Shown: piece by piece, positions 34,836 through 42,968 of the stretch
How the letters are laid out: each line of letters begins with the position of its first letter
Position numbering within the stretch: position 1 is the first letter of the stretch
Origin: Arthrobacter sp. StoSoilB5
Lineage (GTDB): Bacteria > Actinomycetota > Actinomycetes > Actinomycetales > Micrococcaceae
DNA: 64,000 nt
Assembly: GCF_019977235.1 (NCBI RefSeq)
Contig: NZ_AP024646.1
Span: forward strand, 3,782,001-3,846,000
Direction: 5' to 3'
Program-made: the position numbers and the translations under genes
The notes under the pieces: model-generated
Database searches by the model: none
Seen by the model: the letters and a program-made list of their open reading frames with translations, nothing else
What the model was told of the DNA's origin: nothing

Positions 34836-35876
34836 ATGAAAATTCTTGTCACGGGTGGCACCGGCTATATCGGTTCGCACACCGTTCTGTCCCTTCAGGA
34901 AGCCGGCCATGACGTCGTCGTGATCGATAACCTCGTGAACTCCAGCGAAGAATCCCTGCGGAGGGTTTCCGAGCTCACTGGCAAGACAGCAGCCTTCCAC
35001 AAGGTGGACCTGGTGGACGAGCCCGCCGTCGAGGCGGTGTTCGACCAGCACCAGATCGACGCCGTGATCCACTTCGCGGGACTCAAGGCCGTGGGCGAAT
35101 CCGTCCAGGAGCCCTTGGCGTACTACTACAACAACATCGTGGGCACCCTGAACCTGCTCCGCGCGATGGACAAGCACAACGTCCGTTCCATCGTCTTTAG
35201 CTCCTCCGCCACGGTTTATGGCGAGCACAATCCGATTCCGTACATCGAGAAGATGGAAATCGGTGCCAACAACCCTTACGGCCGCACCAAGGAACAGATC
35301 GAGGACATCCTCTCGGATCTTGGCAACGCTGACGATCGCTGGCATATCGCACTGCTGCGCTACTTCAACCCGGTTGGGGCCCACCCGTCCGGCCGCATCG
35401 GTGAGGACCCACAGGGCATCCCCAACAACCTCGTTCCGTTCATCGCCCAGGTTGCCGTGGGGCGCCGCGAGAAGCTGATGGTTTTCGGTGGCGACTATGA
35501 CACTCCCGATGGAACGGCGCAGCGCGACTACATCCACGTGGTGGATCTCGCAGAAGGCCACGTGGCCGCGCTGAACTACATTGCAGAGCGCGCGGGGGTC
35601 CGCCGTTGGAATCTTGGCTCCGGCAAGGGCTCCTCCGTCCTGGAGGTACTGCGGTCCTTCGAAAAGGCCGTGGGACATGAACTGCCCTACGAGATCACGG
35701 GCCGCCGTGCCGGCGATCTTCCCGCTTTCTGGGCCGACGCCTCGTCTGCCCTCGCGGACCTGGGGTGGTCCACCACGAAGAACGTGGACCAGATGTGCGA
35801 GGACCACTGGCGCTGGCAGAAGAATAACCCTTACGGGTACAACGCCGCGGAACCCGCAACGGCTGGCAACGCCTAG
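34836..35876 (+). CDS. galE: UDP-glucose 4-epimerase
   Basis: Interconverts UDP-glucose and UDP-galactose, feeding galactose metabolism and cell-surface sugars. Extended SDR of 346 residues: NAD loop GGTGYIGSH (7-15), SSSATVYG with Ser124, and the YGRTK pair Tyr148/Lys152. RDYIHVVDLAEGH is the usual C-terminal block. ATG at 34836 gives the family-typical MKILVTGG start. Confidence 0.95.
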   Translation: MKILVTGGTGYIGSHTVLSLQEAGHDVVVIDNLVNSSEESLRRVSELTGKTAAFHKVDLVDEPAVEAVFDQHQIDAVIHFAGLKAVGESVQEPLAYYYNNIVGTLNLLRAMDKHNVRSIVFSSSATVYGEHNPIPYIEKMEIGANNPYGRTKEQIEDILSDLGNADDRWHIALLRYFNPVGAHPSGRIGEDPQGIPNNLVPFIAQVAVGRREKLMVFGGDYDTPDGTAQRDYIHVVDLAEGHVAALNYIAERAGVRRWNLGSGKGSSVLEVLRSFEKAVGHELPYEITGRRAGDLPAFWADASSALADLGWSTTKNVDQMCEDHWRWQKNNPYGYNAAEPATAGNA

Positions 35877-35900
35877 TCGGCAAAGAAGCCACGCGACCAA

Positions 35901-35943
35901 CGACGGCGGCCGCCCACCTCGCCGAGGTGGGCGGCCGCCGTCG
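35901..35943. terminator. Bidirectional hairpin terminator
   Basis: 19-bp perfect GC-rich stem (35901-35919 with 35925-35943), loop CGCCG, between the convergent galE and gltA. There is little T tract on the plus side. Confidence 0.8.
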
Positions 35944-35958
35944 ATATTTGGCCGGTTG

Positions 35959-37242
35959 TTAGTTGGCCGGGTAGTTGCGCTCCGGCTCCCCTGTGTAGAG
36001 CTGCCGCGGGCGGCCGATCTTGGTCTGGGGATCGTTGATCATTTCGCGCCACTGGGCAATCCAGCCCGGGAGGCGGCCGATGGCGAAGAGGACGGTGAAC
36101 ATCTTCTCCGGGAAGCCCATGGCCTTGTAGATGAGGCCGGTGTAGAAGTCGACGTTCGGGTACAGCTTGCGCTGGATGAAGTAGTCGTCGGCCAGGGCCT
36201 TCTCTTCAAGGCGCATGGCGATGTCCAGCAGTTCGTCGTTGCCGCCGAGCTTGCCGAGGACCTCGTGGGCCGTTGCCTTGATGATCTTGGCCCGGGGATC
36301 GTAGTTTTTGTAGACGCGGTGCCCGAAGCCCATGAGGCGGACGCCGTCTTCCTTGTTCTTGACCTTCTCCATGTAGTCCTCGGGCTTGATGCCGTCGGCC
36401 TGGATCTGGCGGAGCATCTTCAGGACGGCCTCGTTGGCGCCACCGTGGGCGGGACCGAAGAGGGCGTTGATGCCAGCAGACACCGAGGCAAAGAGGTTCG
36501 CGTTGGAGGAACCTACCAAGCGGACGGTGGAGGTGGAACAGTTCTGCTCGTGGTCAGCGTGCAGAATCAGCAGCAGGTCCAGTGCCTTGACCACAACGGG
36601 GTCCAGCTCGTACTGCTCGGCCGGGAGGCCGAAGCTCAGGCGCAGGAAGTTTTCCACGAGGTTCATGGAGTTGTCCGGGTAGAGCATCGGCTGGCCGATG
36701 GACTTCTTGTGGGCGTAAGCGGCAATAACCGGCAGCTTGGCCATGAGGCGGATGGTGGAAACTTCCACGTGCTCCGCGTTGAAGGGATCCAGCGAGTCCT
36801 GGTAGAACGTGGACAACGCCGAAACCGCCGAGGAAAGCACCGGCATAGGGTGGGCGTCGCGCGGGAATCCGCCGAAGAAGCCCTTCAGTTCCTCGTGCAG
36901 GAGCGTGTGGCGCCGAATGCGCTGATCGAACTCTTCCAGCTCCGTGGGAGTAGGGAGGTTGCCGTAGATCAGCAGGTAGGAAACTTCAAGGAAGCTCGAG
37001 TGCTGGGCGAGCTGCTCGATCGGGTACCCGCGGTAGCGCAGGATGCCTGCGTCGCCGTCGATGTACGTGATGGCCGAGGTAGTGGCCGCTGTGTTCATGA
37101 AGCCGGGGTCATAGGCAACGGCGCCCGTCTGCTTCAGCAGCTTGGAAACGTCATAACCTTCGTTTCCTTCTACAACCTGGATGCGCGGCAGTTCGAGTTC
37201 GCCGCCGGCATGGCGCAGTGTCGCGCTGGTGGTCTCAGTCAT
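35959..37242 (-). CDS. gltA: Citrate synthase (type II)
   Basis: Condenses acetyl-CoA and oxaloacetate to start the TCA cycle. 427 residues of the hexameric, NADH-sensitive-length type. Catalytic residues lie in ILHADHEQNCSTSTVR, FGPAHGGANEAV, and GFGHRVYKNYDPRA. The ATG at 37242 has AAGGGGA upstream and gives MTETTSATLR; a longer frame reaching 37371 lacks both. Confidence 0.96.
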   Translation of the reverse strand: MTETTSATLRHAGGELELPRIQVVEGNEGYDVSKLLKQTGAVAYDPGFMNTAATTSAITYIDGDAGILRYRGYPIEQLAQHSSFLEVSYLLIYGNLPTPTELEEFDQRIRRHTLLHEELKGFFGGFPRDAHPMPVLSSAVSALSTFYQDSLDPFNAEHVEVSTIRLMAKLPVIAAYAHKKSIGQPMLYPDNSMNLVENFLRLSFGLPAEQYELDPVVVKALDLLLILHADHEQNCSTSTVRLVGSSNANLFASVSAGINALFGPAHGGANEAVLKMLRQIQADGIKPEDYMEKVKNKEDGVRLMGFGHRVYKNYDPRAKIIKATAHEVLGKLGGNDELLDIAMRLEEKALADDYFIQRKLYPNVDFYTGLIYKAMGFPEKMFTVLFAIGRLPGWIAQWREMINDPQTKIGRPRQLYTGEPERNYPAN

Positions 37243-37392
37243 GGAGTCCCCTTCATGAGGCCTCTGGGCCTCTATAGAACGCTTGTCCAACCAACTTCTG
37301 GTGACGCCGTCTTCGGCCCCACTGTTGCAGGGCTCCAACGACCGCAGTGCTTTCTTATTGAAGGCCACCATTGATAGTCAGTTAAAAAGCTA

Positions 37393-37440
37393 CCGCCAGT
37401 AACCCTCCGGAACTAATCCGTTCCGTCCGGTTACTGGCGG
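37393..37440 (-). terminator. Terminator of fdxA-dapC
   Basis: 12-bp outer stem (37393-37404 with 37429-37440) and 6-bp inner stem. On the minus strand it is followed by TAGCTTTTTAAC, a T tract. It separates dapC from gltA. Confidence 0.85.
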
Positions 37441-37474
37441 AATGACGCGACTTGTGGCACAAGTCACAGCATTG

Positions 37475-38623
37475 TTATGAGCTTGCGCTTAACCTCTCCA
37501 CGGCTGCGTCAATGCGTTCATCGCTGCCGGTAAGTGCCACCCGGACGAAGCCGTTGCCGGCATCGCCGTAGAAGACGCCAGGACCCACGACGATCCCAAG
37601 CTCAGCAAAACGGGCCACCGTGTCCCACGTTGCTTCACCGGCCGTGGACCATAGATAAAGGCCGGCCTTGGACTCATGGATCTGCAATCCGAACTTCTCA
37701 AGGGCCGGAACGATCCTCTCGCGGCGCCCGCGATAGAGATCCTTCTGGGCAAGTACGTGGCCCGAATCGCCCAAGGCGACGCGCATCGCCTCCTGCACAG
37801 GATAGGGCACGATCATCCCTGCGTGCTTCCGGCTGTTCACGAGGTTGGCCATAATTGCGGAGTCACCAGCAACAAACGCGGCGCGATAGCCAGCGAGGTT
37901 TGACTGCTTACTCAGGGAGTAGACACAGAGCAGGCCATCGGTAGAACCACCGGAGACCCGCGGGTCCAGGATGCTCGGAACAGCTTCTCCCCCGCGCTGG
38001 ACATCCCACTCGCCCCAGCCCAGCTCCGCATAACATTCGTCGGAGGCCACAACGGCGCCGACTTCGCGTGCCTGGCTGACGATGTCCCGCAACGATTCGA
38101 CACTCCGGACGCTGCCCGTGGGATTGCCCGGCGAGTTGATCCACACCAGGCGAACCCTGGCCCGCGTGGCGGCATCCAATTCGTCCAAGCTATCCGCCGC
38201 TACGGCTGTGGCTCCTGCCAGCATCGCGCCGATGTCATAGGTGGGGTAGGCAACGGTCGGCCGTACCACCACATCACCGGAGCCCAGTCCGAGAAGGAAG
38301 GGCAACCAGGCCACCAATTCCTTCGAACCAACTGTGGGCATGACGTCCCGAGGATTCAAGCCCATGACGCCGCGGCGGGCGGCAAACCAATCCACGACAG
38401 CCTGCCGCAAGGCTTCGGTGCCATGCACAGTTGGGTAGCCGTGGGCATCCGACGCTGAAGCCAGCGCGTCCCGGATCAGTCCGGGAGTGGGGTCGACCGG
38501 CGTCCCAATGGACAGGTTAACCACTCCCCCGGGATGCTTGGCAGCTGTTGCCACATACGGCGCCATTGCCTCCCACGGGTAGTCGGGCAGGTTAAGGCCA
38601 AAGGCCGGTGCCGCGGAAATCAA
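37475..38623 (-). CDS. dapC: Succinyldiaminopimelate transaminase
   Basis: PLP-dependent aminotransferase of the lysine succinylase pathway, between DapD and DapE. Fold type I, 382 residues: GSKELVAWLP, NSPGNPTG (163-170), SDECYAELGWGEW, and the PLP lysine Lys239 in YSLSKQSNLAGYR. The GWGEW element is typical of actinobacterial DapC. Start is TTG with a weak ribosome site, 14 bases after fdxA, so translation may depend on fdxA. Confidence 0.92.
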   Translation of the reverse strand: MISAAPAFGLNLPDYPWEAMAPYVATAAKHPGGVVNLSIGTPVDPTPGLIRDALASASDAHGYPTVHGTEALRQAVVDWFAARRGVMGLNPRDVMPTVGSKELVAWLPFLLGLGSGDVVVRPTVAYPTYDIGAMLAGATAVAADSLDELDAATRARVRLVWINSPGNPTGSVRSVESLRDIVSQAREVGAVVASDECYAELGWGEWDVQRGGEAVPSILDPRVSGGSTDGLLCVYSLSKQSNLAGYRAAFVAGDSAIMANLVNSRKHAGMIVPYPVQEAMRVALGDSGHVLAQKDLYRGRRERIVPALEKFGLQIHESKAGLYLWSTAGEATWDTVARFAELGIVVGPGVFYGDAGNGFVRVALTGSDERIDAAVERLSASS

Positions 38624-38637
38624 GGAAGCAACCGCCC

Positions 38638-38964
38638 TTAGTGGTCTTGGTTCTGCGGGGGCAGGGCGGCGATGAACGGGTGGTCCTTGCCGGTGTTGCC
38701 AATCTTCGCAGCACCGCCCGGGGAACCGAGGTCATCAAAGAACTCGACGTTTGCTTTGTAGTAATCAGCCCACTCTTCCGGGGTGTCATCCTCGTAGTAG
38801 ATGGCTTCAACAGGGCATACGGGTTCGCAGGCACCACAGTCGACGCATTCATCGGGGTGGATGTAGAGGGAACGCTCACCTTCGTAAATGCAGTCAACAG
38901 GGCATTCTTCAATACATGCCTTGTCCTTGACATCTACACACGGCTGCGCGATTACGTACGTCAC
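38638..38964 (-). CDS. fdxA: Seven-iron ferredoxin
   Basis: Electron carrier of 108 residues. Cysteines 9, 17 and 50 match the 3Fe-4S site, and 21, 40, 43 and 46 the 4Fe-4S site of Azotobacter-type ferredoxin I; Cys25 is the extra free cysteine. GTG at 38964 (GGAGAGG upstream) is chosen over a further in-frame start at 38997. It is immediately upstream of dapC, an order conserved in mycobacteria (fdxC-dapC). Confidence 0.93.
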   Translation of the reverse strand: MTYVIAQPCVDVKDKACIEECPVDCIYEGERSLYIHPDECVDCGACEPVCPVEAIYYEDDTPEEWADYYKANVEFFDDLGSPGGAAKIGNTGKDHPFIAALPPQNQDH

Positions 38965-39086
38965 GTCCCAGACCTCTCCACGGTTTGTCCCGGCCATGCC
39001 GGGGTAATACGGCCGGCAGCATGCCGGACACTCAACTTCTCAGCCTATTATCCAACAGTGCTATGACGCCAACCTAGCTCGCGTCT

Positions 39087-39092
39087 TAGTAT
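39087..39092 (+). promoter_or_regulatory. -10 box, leaderless type
   Basis: TAGTAT, 6 bases before the GTG of the small SH3-like gene at 39099. Confidence 0.5.
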
Positions 39093-39098
39093 GAAACG

Positions 39099-39335
39099 GT
39101 GACTCCCCCGTATTTGCCACCTCGAGAATTCCTGCTCAAAGCCCAGCCGGGCATTCGGGTGGTGGTCCGCTACAGGATTCAGGACGGTCTGACAGACGCG
39201 CTGGGGTATCTCGTGACCACCACGGAAAGCAGCTGCACCGTACGCACCCGGGCATCCGACGTCGAAATTCCGCTTGAGTTGGTCATCGCGGCGAAGGAAG
39301 TTCCTCCTCCGCCGCCCCGGCGCGGGCAGCGTTAG
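39099..39335 (+). CDS. Stand-alone SH3-like domain of Rv0428c-type acetyltransferases
   Basis: A 78-residue protein. The pattern GIRVVVRYRIQDGLTDALGY, then CTVRTRASDVEIPLELVIAAKEVPPPPPR, matches what I recall of the N-terminal SH3-like domain that precedes the GNAT domain in Rv0428c-like acetyltransferases. Here the protein stops just after the PPPPPR linker and no GNAT domain follows in any frame. GTG start, probably leaderless. Its 3' end overlaps the convergent membrane-protein gene by 53 bases. Confidence 0.65.
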   Translation: MTPPYLPPREFLLKAQPGIRVVVRYRIQDGLTDALGYLVTTTESSCTVRTRASDVEIPLELVIAAKEVPPPPPRRGQR

Positions 39336-39732
39336 CAGCTGCGACTTGAAAAGCGCTCCGCCAGCGCATCCGTAGCCGACTGGCTACCACAAGCATGATC
39401 AACGTGACCACTGCAATGCCAAATACCCAGATGTTGCCCACGGCGTCGCCCAGCAACAACTGTTTGCCGGGTCCCCCGGACGACAACGCACCGACGCCGG
39501 CGTATGCCACTACGCCAGCTACCGCCGTCGGAATAACTGAAGCCGACCACGCCGCCAGCCACAACTGGACCGACGCAAGCATCAAGAGCGCTGCCCCGAC
39601 GCCCCAGGGGACGTCGACGCCGGACAGCACCACCGCTTGCCGGTGCAATGCCGTGCCTGCCGCAGCAACAAAAAGAGCCGCCGGCACGGCCGTGGCGATG
39701 CCACGGGCCGTACTGACGACTCCCTTGTTCAT
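39283..39732 (-). CDS. Small polytopic membrane protein (DUF6113-like)
   Basis: A 149-residue protein with about four membrane helices (roughly 13-32, 42-61, 64-84, 98-118) and a short basic then acidic tail. Size and place beside fdxA/dapC and typA fit the actinobacterial DUF6113 group, but this is a weak identification. It is 33 bases downstream of the typA side and overlaps the convergent SH3-like gene. Confidence 0.6.
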   Translation of the reverse strand: MNKGVVSTARGIATAVPAALFVAAAGTALHRQAVVLSGVDVPWGVGAALLMLASVQLWLAAWSASVIPTAVAGVVAYAGVGALSSGGPGKQLLLGDAVGNIWVFGIAVVTLIMLVVASRLRMRWRSAFQVAAANAARAGAAEEELPSPR

Positions 39733-39765
39733 GCTGCTGGTCCAGCCGGATTCGACCGGGCGGGA

Positions 39766-41682
39766 CTATGCCTTGGCGCGGGCGCGGTTGGCCTTGGCAC
39801 GCTCGTTGGAATCGAGGATGACCTTGCGGATACGGATGTCCTCCGGCGTCACCTCAACACACTCGTCTTCACGGGCGAATTCGAGGGACTCCTCAAGCGT
39901 CAGATCGCGCGGCGGCGTCAGGTTCTCGAAGGTGTCCGAGGAAGCAGCACGCATGTTGGTGAGCTTCTTTTCCTTGGTGATGTTGACGTCCATGTCGTCG
40001 GCGCGTGAGTTCTCGCCCACGATCATGCCTTCGTAAACCTCGGAGGTGGGCTTCACGAAGAAGGAACCGCGCTCCTGCAGGTTGATCATGGCGAACGGCG
40101 TGACGACGCCCGCGCGGTCGGCAACCATCGAACCGTTGGTGCGGTATTCGATGGGACCGGCCCACGGCTCGTAGCCCTCGGAGATAGAGGCCGCAATACC
40201 GGCACCGCGGGTGTCGGTGAGGAACTTGGTGCGGAAACCGATCAGGCCACGGGCCGGAACGATGAATTCCATGCGGCACCAGCCTGTGCCGTGGTTGGCC
40301 ATGTTGGTCATGCGGCCCTTGCGGGCGGCCATGAGCTGCGTCACGGCACCGAGGTACTCTTCGGGGACGTCGATGGTCATGTGTTCCATCGGCTCGTGGA
40401 TCTTGCCGTCGATGGTCTTGGTGACTACCTGCGGCTTGCCAACGGTCAGTTCGAAGCCTTCGCGGCGCATCTGCTCAACGAGGATCGCCAGGGCGAGCTC
40501 GCCACGGCCCTGTACTTCCCAAGCGTCGGGACGCTCGGTGGGCAGAACCTTGATGGAGACGTTACCGATCAGTTCCTTGTCCAGGCGATCCTTCACCTGG
40601 CGGGCAGTAACCTTGGCGCCCTTGACCTTGCCAGCCAGGGGCGAGGTGTTGATACCGATGGTCATGGAGATCGCAGGATCATCCACAGTGATCAGCGGCA
40701 GCGGCTGCGGGTTCTCGGCGTCCGTAAGGGTTTCACCGATGGTGATTTCCTCGATACCTGCGACGGCAACAATCTCACCCGGACCGGCCGACTCGGTAGG
40801 AACGCGGGTCAGTGCCTTGGTGGCCAGGAGTTCGGTGATCTTGACGTTCTTGAGTTCACCGTTGGCGCGGGCCCAAGCTACGGTCTGGCCCTTGCGGAGC
40901 GTGCCATTGTAGATCCGGAGCAGGGCGAGGCGGCCAAGGAACGGCGAGGCGTCCAGGTTGGTCACGTGTGCCTGAAGCACGCCATCCGGGTTGTATGTGG
41001 GAGCCGGGATGTGCTCGATGATGGTCTTGAAAAGCGGCTCAAGGTCCTCGTTCTCCGGGGCGGAGCCGTTGTCCGGCTGGTCCAGGGAGGCGCGGCCAAC
41101 CTTGGCAGCAGCGTAGACAACCGGAACCTCAAGGACCTTGTCCAGGTCCAGGTCCGGGACTTCGTCTGCAAGGTCCGAAGCCAGGCCCAGGAGCAGGTCC
41201 ATGGACTCGTGGACAACTTCGTCGATGCGGGCGTCGGGACGGTCCGTCTTGTTGACCAGGAGGATCACCGGAAGGTGCGCAGCAAGGGCCTTGCGCAACA
41301 CGAAACGGGTCTGGGGAAGCGGGCCTTCGGAGGAGTCGACCAGCAGGACAACGCCGTCGACCATGGAAAGACCGCGCTCAACCTCGCCACCGAAGTCGGC
41401 GTGGCCGGGGGTGTCGATGACGTTGATGGTGATGGTTTCGCCGTTGGACGACGGGCCGTTGTAGGCAACCGTGGTGTTCTTGGCGAGGATCGTAATGCCC
41501 TTTTCGCGCTCCAGGTCACCGGAGTCCATGACGCGGTCCTCAACCTCACCGTGGGAAGCGAAGGAGTTGGTCTGCTTGAGCATGGCGTCGACCAGGGTGG
41601 TCTTACCGTGGTCAACGTGTGCGACGATCGCGACGTTGCGCAGATCGCTCCGCGACGCAGTGTTGGTGATGGTTTCAGACAT
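39766..41682 (-). CDS. typA: Translational GTPase TypA/BipA
   Basis: Ribosome-associated GTPase of the EF-G family that helps 50S assembly and stress growth. 638 residues: G1 AHVDHGKTT (21-29), G2 REKGITILAK, G3 DTPGHADFGGEV, G4 NKTD, then EF-G-like domains and the TypA-specific C-terminal domain (MANHGTGWCRMEFIVPARGL). ATG at 41682; its ribosome site is weak and the leader contains a 12-bp palindrome. Confidence 0.96.
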   Translation of the reverse strand: MSETITNTASRSDLRNVAIVAHVDHGKTTLVDAMLKQTNSFASHGEVEDRVMDSGDLEREKGITILAKNTTVAYNGPSSNGETITINVIDTPGHADFGGEVERGLSMVDGVVLLVDSSEGPLPQTRFVLRKALAAHLPVILLVNKTDRPDARIDEVVHESMDLLLGLASDLADEVPDLDLDKVLEVPVVYAAAKVGRASLDQPDNGSAPENEDLEPLFKTIIEHIPAPTYNPDGVLQAHVTNLDASPFLGRLALLRIYNGTLRKGQTVAWARANGELKNVKITELLATKALTRVPTESAGPGEIVAVAGIEEITIGETLTDAENPQPLPLITVDDPAISMTIGINTSPLAGKVKGAKVTARQVKDRLDKELIGNVSIKVLPTERPDAWEVQGRGELALAILVEQMRREGFELTVGKPQVVTKTIDGKIHEPMEHMTIDVPEEYLGAVTQLMAARKGRMTNMANHGTGWCRMEFIVPARGLIGFRTKFLTDTRGAGIAASISEGYEPWAGPIEYRTNGSMVADRAGVVTPFAMINLQERGSFFVKPTSEVYEGMIVGENSRADDMDVNITKEKKLTNMRAASSDTFENLTPPRDLTLEESLEFAREDECVEVTPEDIRIRKVILDSNERAKANRARAKA

Positions 41683-41738
41683 GCGTTTATGACTCGTTTC
41701 AGTGGTGAAGTCAGTTGTTTTTATCCGCGCGCATACCT

Positions 41739-41750
41739 GATCACGTGATC
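41739..41750. promoter_or_regulatory. 12-bp palindrome upstream of typA
   Basis: GATCACGTGATC, perfect, 57 bases before the typA start. It could be a regulator site; no partner is known. Confidence 0.35.
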
Positions 41751-41850
41751 GGAACACACAACGAAAAGACCCCGGGACACAGGGCACCTACAGCAAGTCT
41801 AAACGCAGTTGCATTTATCAGCCTAAAAAGCAAGCCATTTAGCCCTCGGT

Positions 41851-41866
41851 TGTGGCGTCGATCACA
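41851..41866. promoter_or_regulatory. Candidate CRP/GlxR-type site
   Basis: TGTGGCGTCGATCACA differs at one position from TGTGA-N6-TCACA. It lies 98 bases upstream of the SGNH lipoprotein ATG and 169 bases from typA. Confidence 0.4.
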
Positions 41867-41963
41867 GCACATCACGCTTTAGTAACCGGCAGTCCAGATG
41901 CTGGATTTTCTGCTCCCTGTGCCCCATGATTGCTGCAGAACCAGTGCCATACGGAGACCAACG

Positions 41964-42815
41964 ATGCGCAAAGCCTCGGCCGCGTTCCGCCTGCTCGCAC
42001 CCTTGATCGCCGTTGGCGTTCTGGTGGTCGGCTGCGGACCAAACCAAGCAACCCCACAATCCGCCCCCTCGCGCTCAGCCGCGCCCGTGCCTGCGGCGAC
42101 GTCAGCGGCGGACAAACCCCTACGGGTGGCACCCGCTCCGAGCGCCCTGGATCTGCCAGTGGGCTCGCTTTACAGGAATCCGGCGAATGGCCGCGACGAA
42201 GTGGTCCTTGCCGATGTGCGCCACACGGCCGTGTTGATCGGCGACTCCCAGGCCATGCCAAAAGACTCATGGCCGCAAAGGGGAATTTCGGCGCTTGGGT
42301 ACAAGTTGCACGTGGTCGGCATGGGTGGCACGGGCTTTGTGGCCTCCAACGGCAAGACAGGGAATTATATCGACGCCCTGCAGCGGGGGGACTGGCTGCT
42401 CCCCTACGGTGATCCGCCGCTGATCGTGGTCCAGGGTGGCGGCAATGACGCCACCCAAAAGGCCACAGACGCCCAAATCACCAGTAACGCCGACCGCCTC
42501 CTCGCCGCGCTCAAGAAACGCTATCCCGGCGCCCGGCTCGCAATGATCGGAACGTTGGCCCGCGGAGCCGGCAACGGTGGTGGCCGCCGTTCAGAGGTGG
42601 ATGCACTTTTGGGCCGTATCGCCGCCAAGCACGCCATTCCATTTGTCAGCACGGGCGATTGGTTGACCCGTTACGATGCCGTTGCCGACCTACAGGACGG
42701 CGTCCATATGAAGCCCTCGGGACACGCGAAGCTGGGCAGTGTTCTGGCGCGGGAGTTGACCGCACTTGGCCTCACAGCCCGCCCGGACACGGATTCGTCT
42801 GTTTCACCCCAATAA
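41964..42815 (+). CDS. SGNH/GDSL-hydrolase-like lipoprotein
   Basis: Secreted, lipid-anchored protein of 283 residues. The signal peptide ends in VVGC (Cys24). After a Pro/Ala-rich spacer come the SGNH blocks: GDSQA with Ser95, GTGF, GGGNDAT and the catalytic DGVHMKPSGH near the C-terminus. It is probably an esterase or acetyl-hydrolase on cell-envelope sugars. ATG at 41964 is chosen for ACGGAGAC upstream. Confidence 0.82.
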   Translation: MRKASAAFRLLAPLIAVGVLVVGCGPNQATPQSAPSRSAAPVPAATSAADKPLRVAPAPSALDLPVGSLYRNPANGRDEVVLADVRHTAVLIGDSQAMPKDSWPQRGISALGYKLHVVGMGGTGFVASNGKTGNYIDALQRGDWLLPYGDPPLIVVQGGGNDATQKATDAQITSNADRLLAALKKRYPGARLAMIGTLARGAGNGGGRRSEVDALLGRIAAKHAIPFVSTGDWLTRYDAVADLQDGVHMKPSGHAKLGSVLARELTALGLTARPDTDSSVSPQ

Positions 42816-42889
42816 CGGCCGTTGTGGGGCCTGCTTTGCGCCCTTTATGGGTGATTTGGCACGCAGAGCAGGCCTAACAACGAGTGCTT

Positions 42890-42941
42890 AACGGCAAGAG
42901 CCGGTGGTTCCCACATGTGGGAACCACCGGCTCTTGCCGTT
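42890..42941. terminator. 52-bp perfect palindrome, bidirectional terminator
   Basis: 42890-42915 is the exact reverse complement of 42916-42941 with no spacer. It lies between the convergent lipoprotein gene and the peptide ABC operon. Confidence 0.8.
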
Positions 42942-42968
42942 GTCTCGTCAGCAGAGAGACGACGCCGA

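Noticed and set aside
35581..37374. A 597-codon open frame running through the end of galE and antisense to gltA
   Set aside because: It crosses a strong terminator hairpin and two certain genes, and its product has no domain.
40291..41748. A 485-codon open frame antisense to typA
   Set aside because: Same reason: high-GC codon shadow of a highly conserved GTPase, low-complexity Gly/Val/Asp-rich product.
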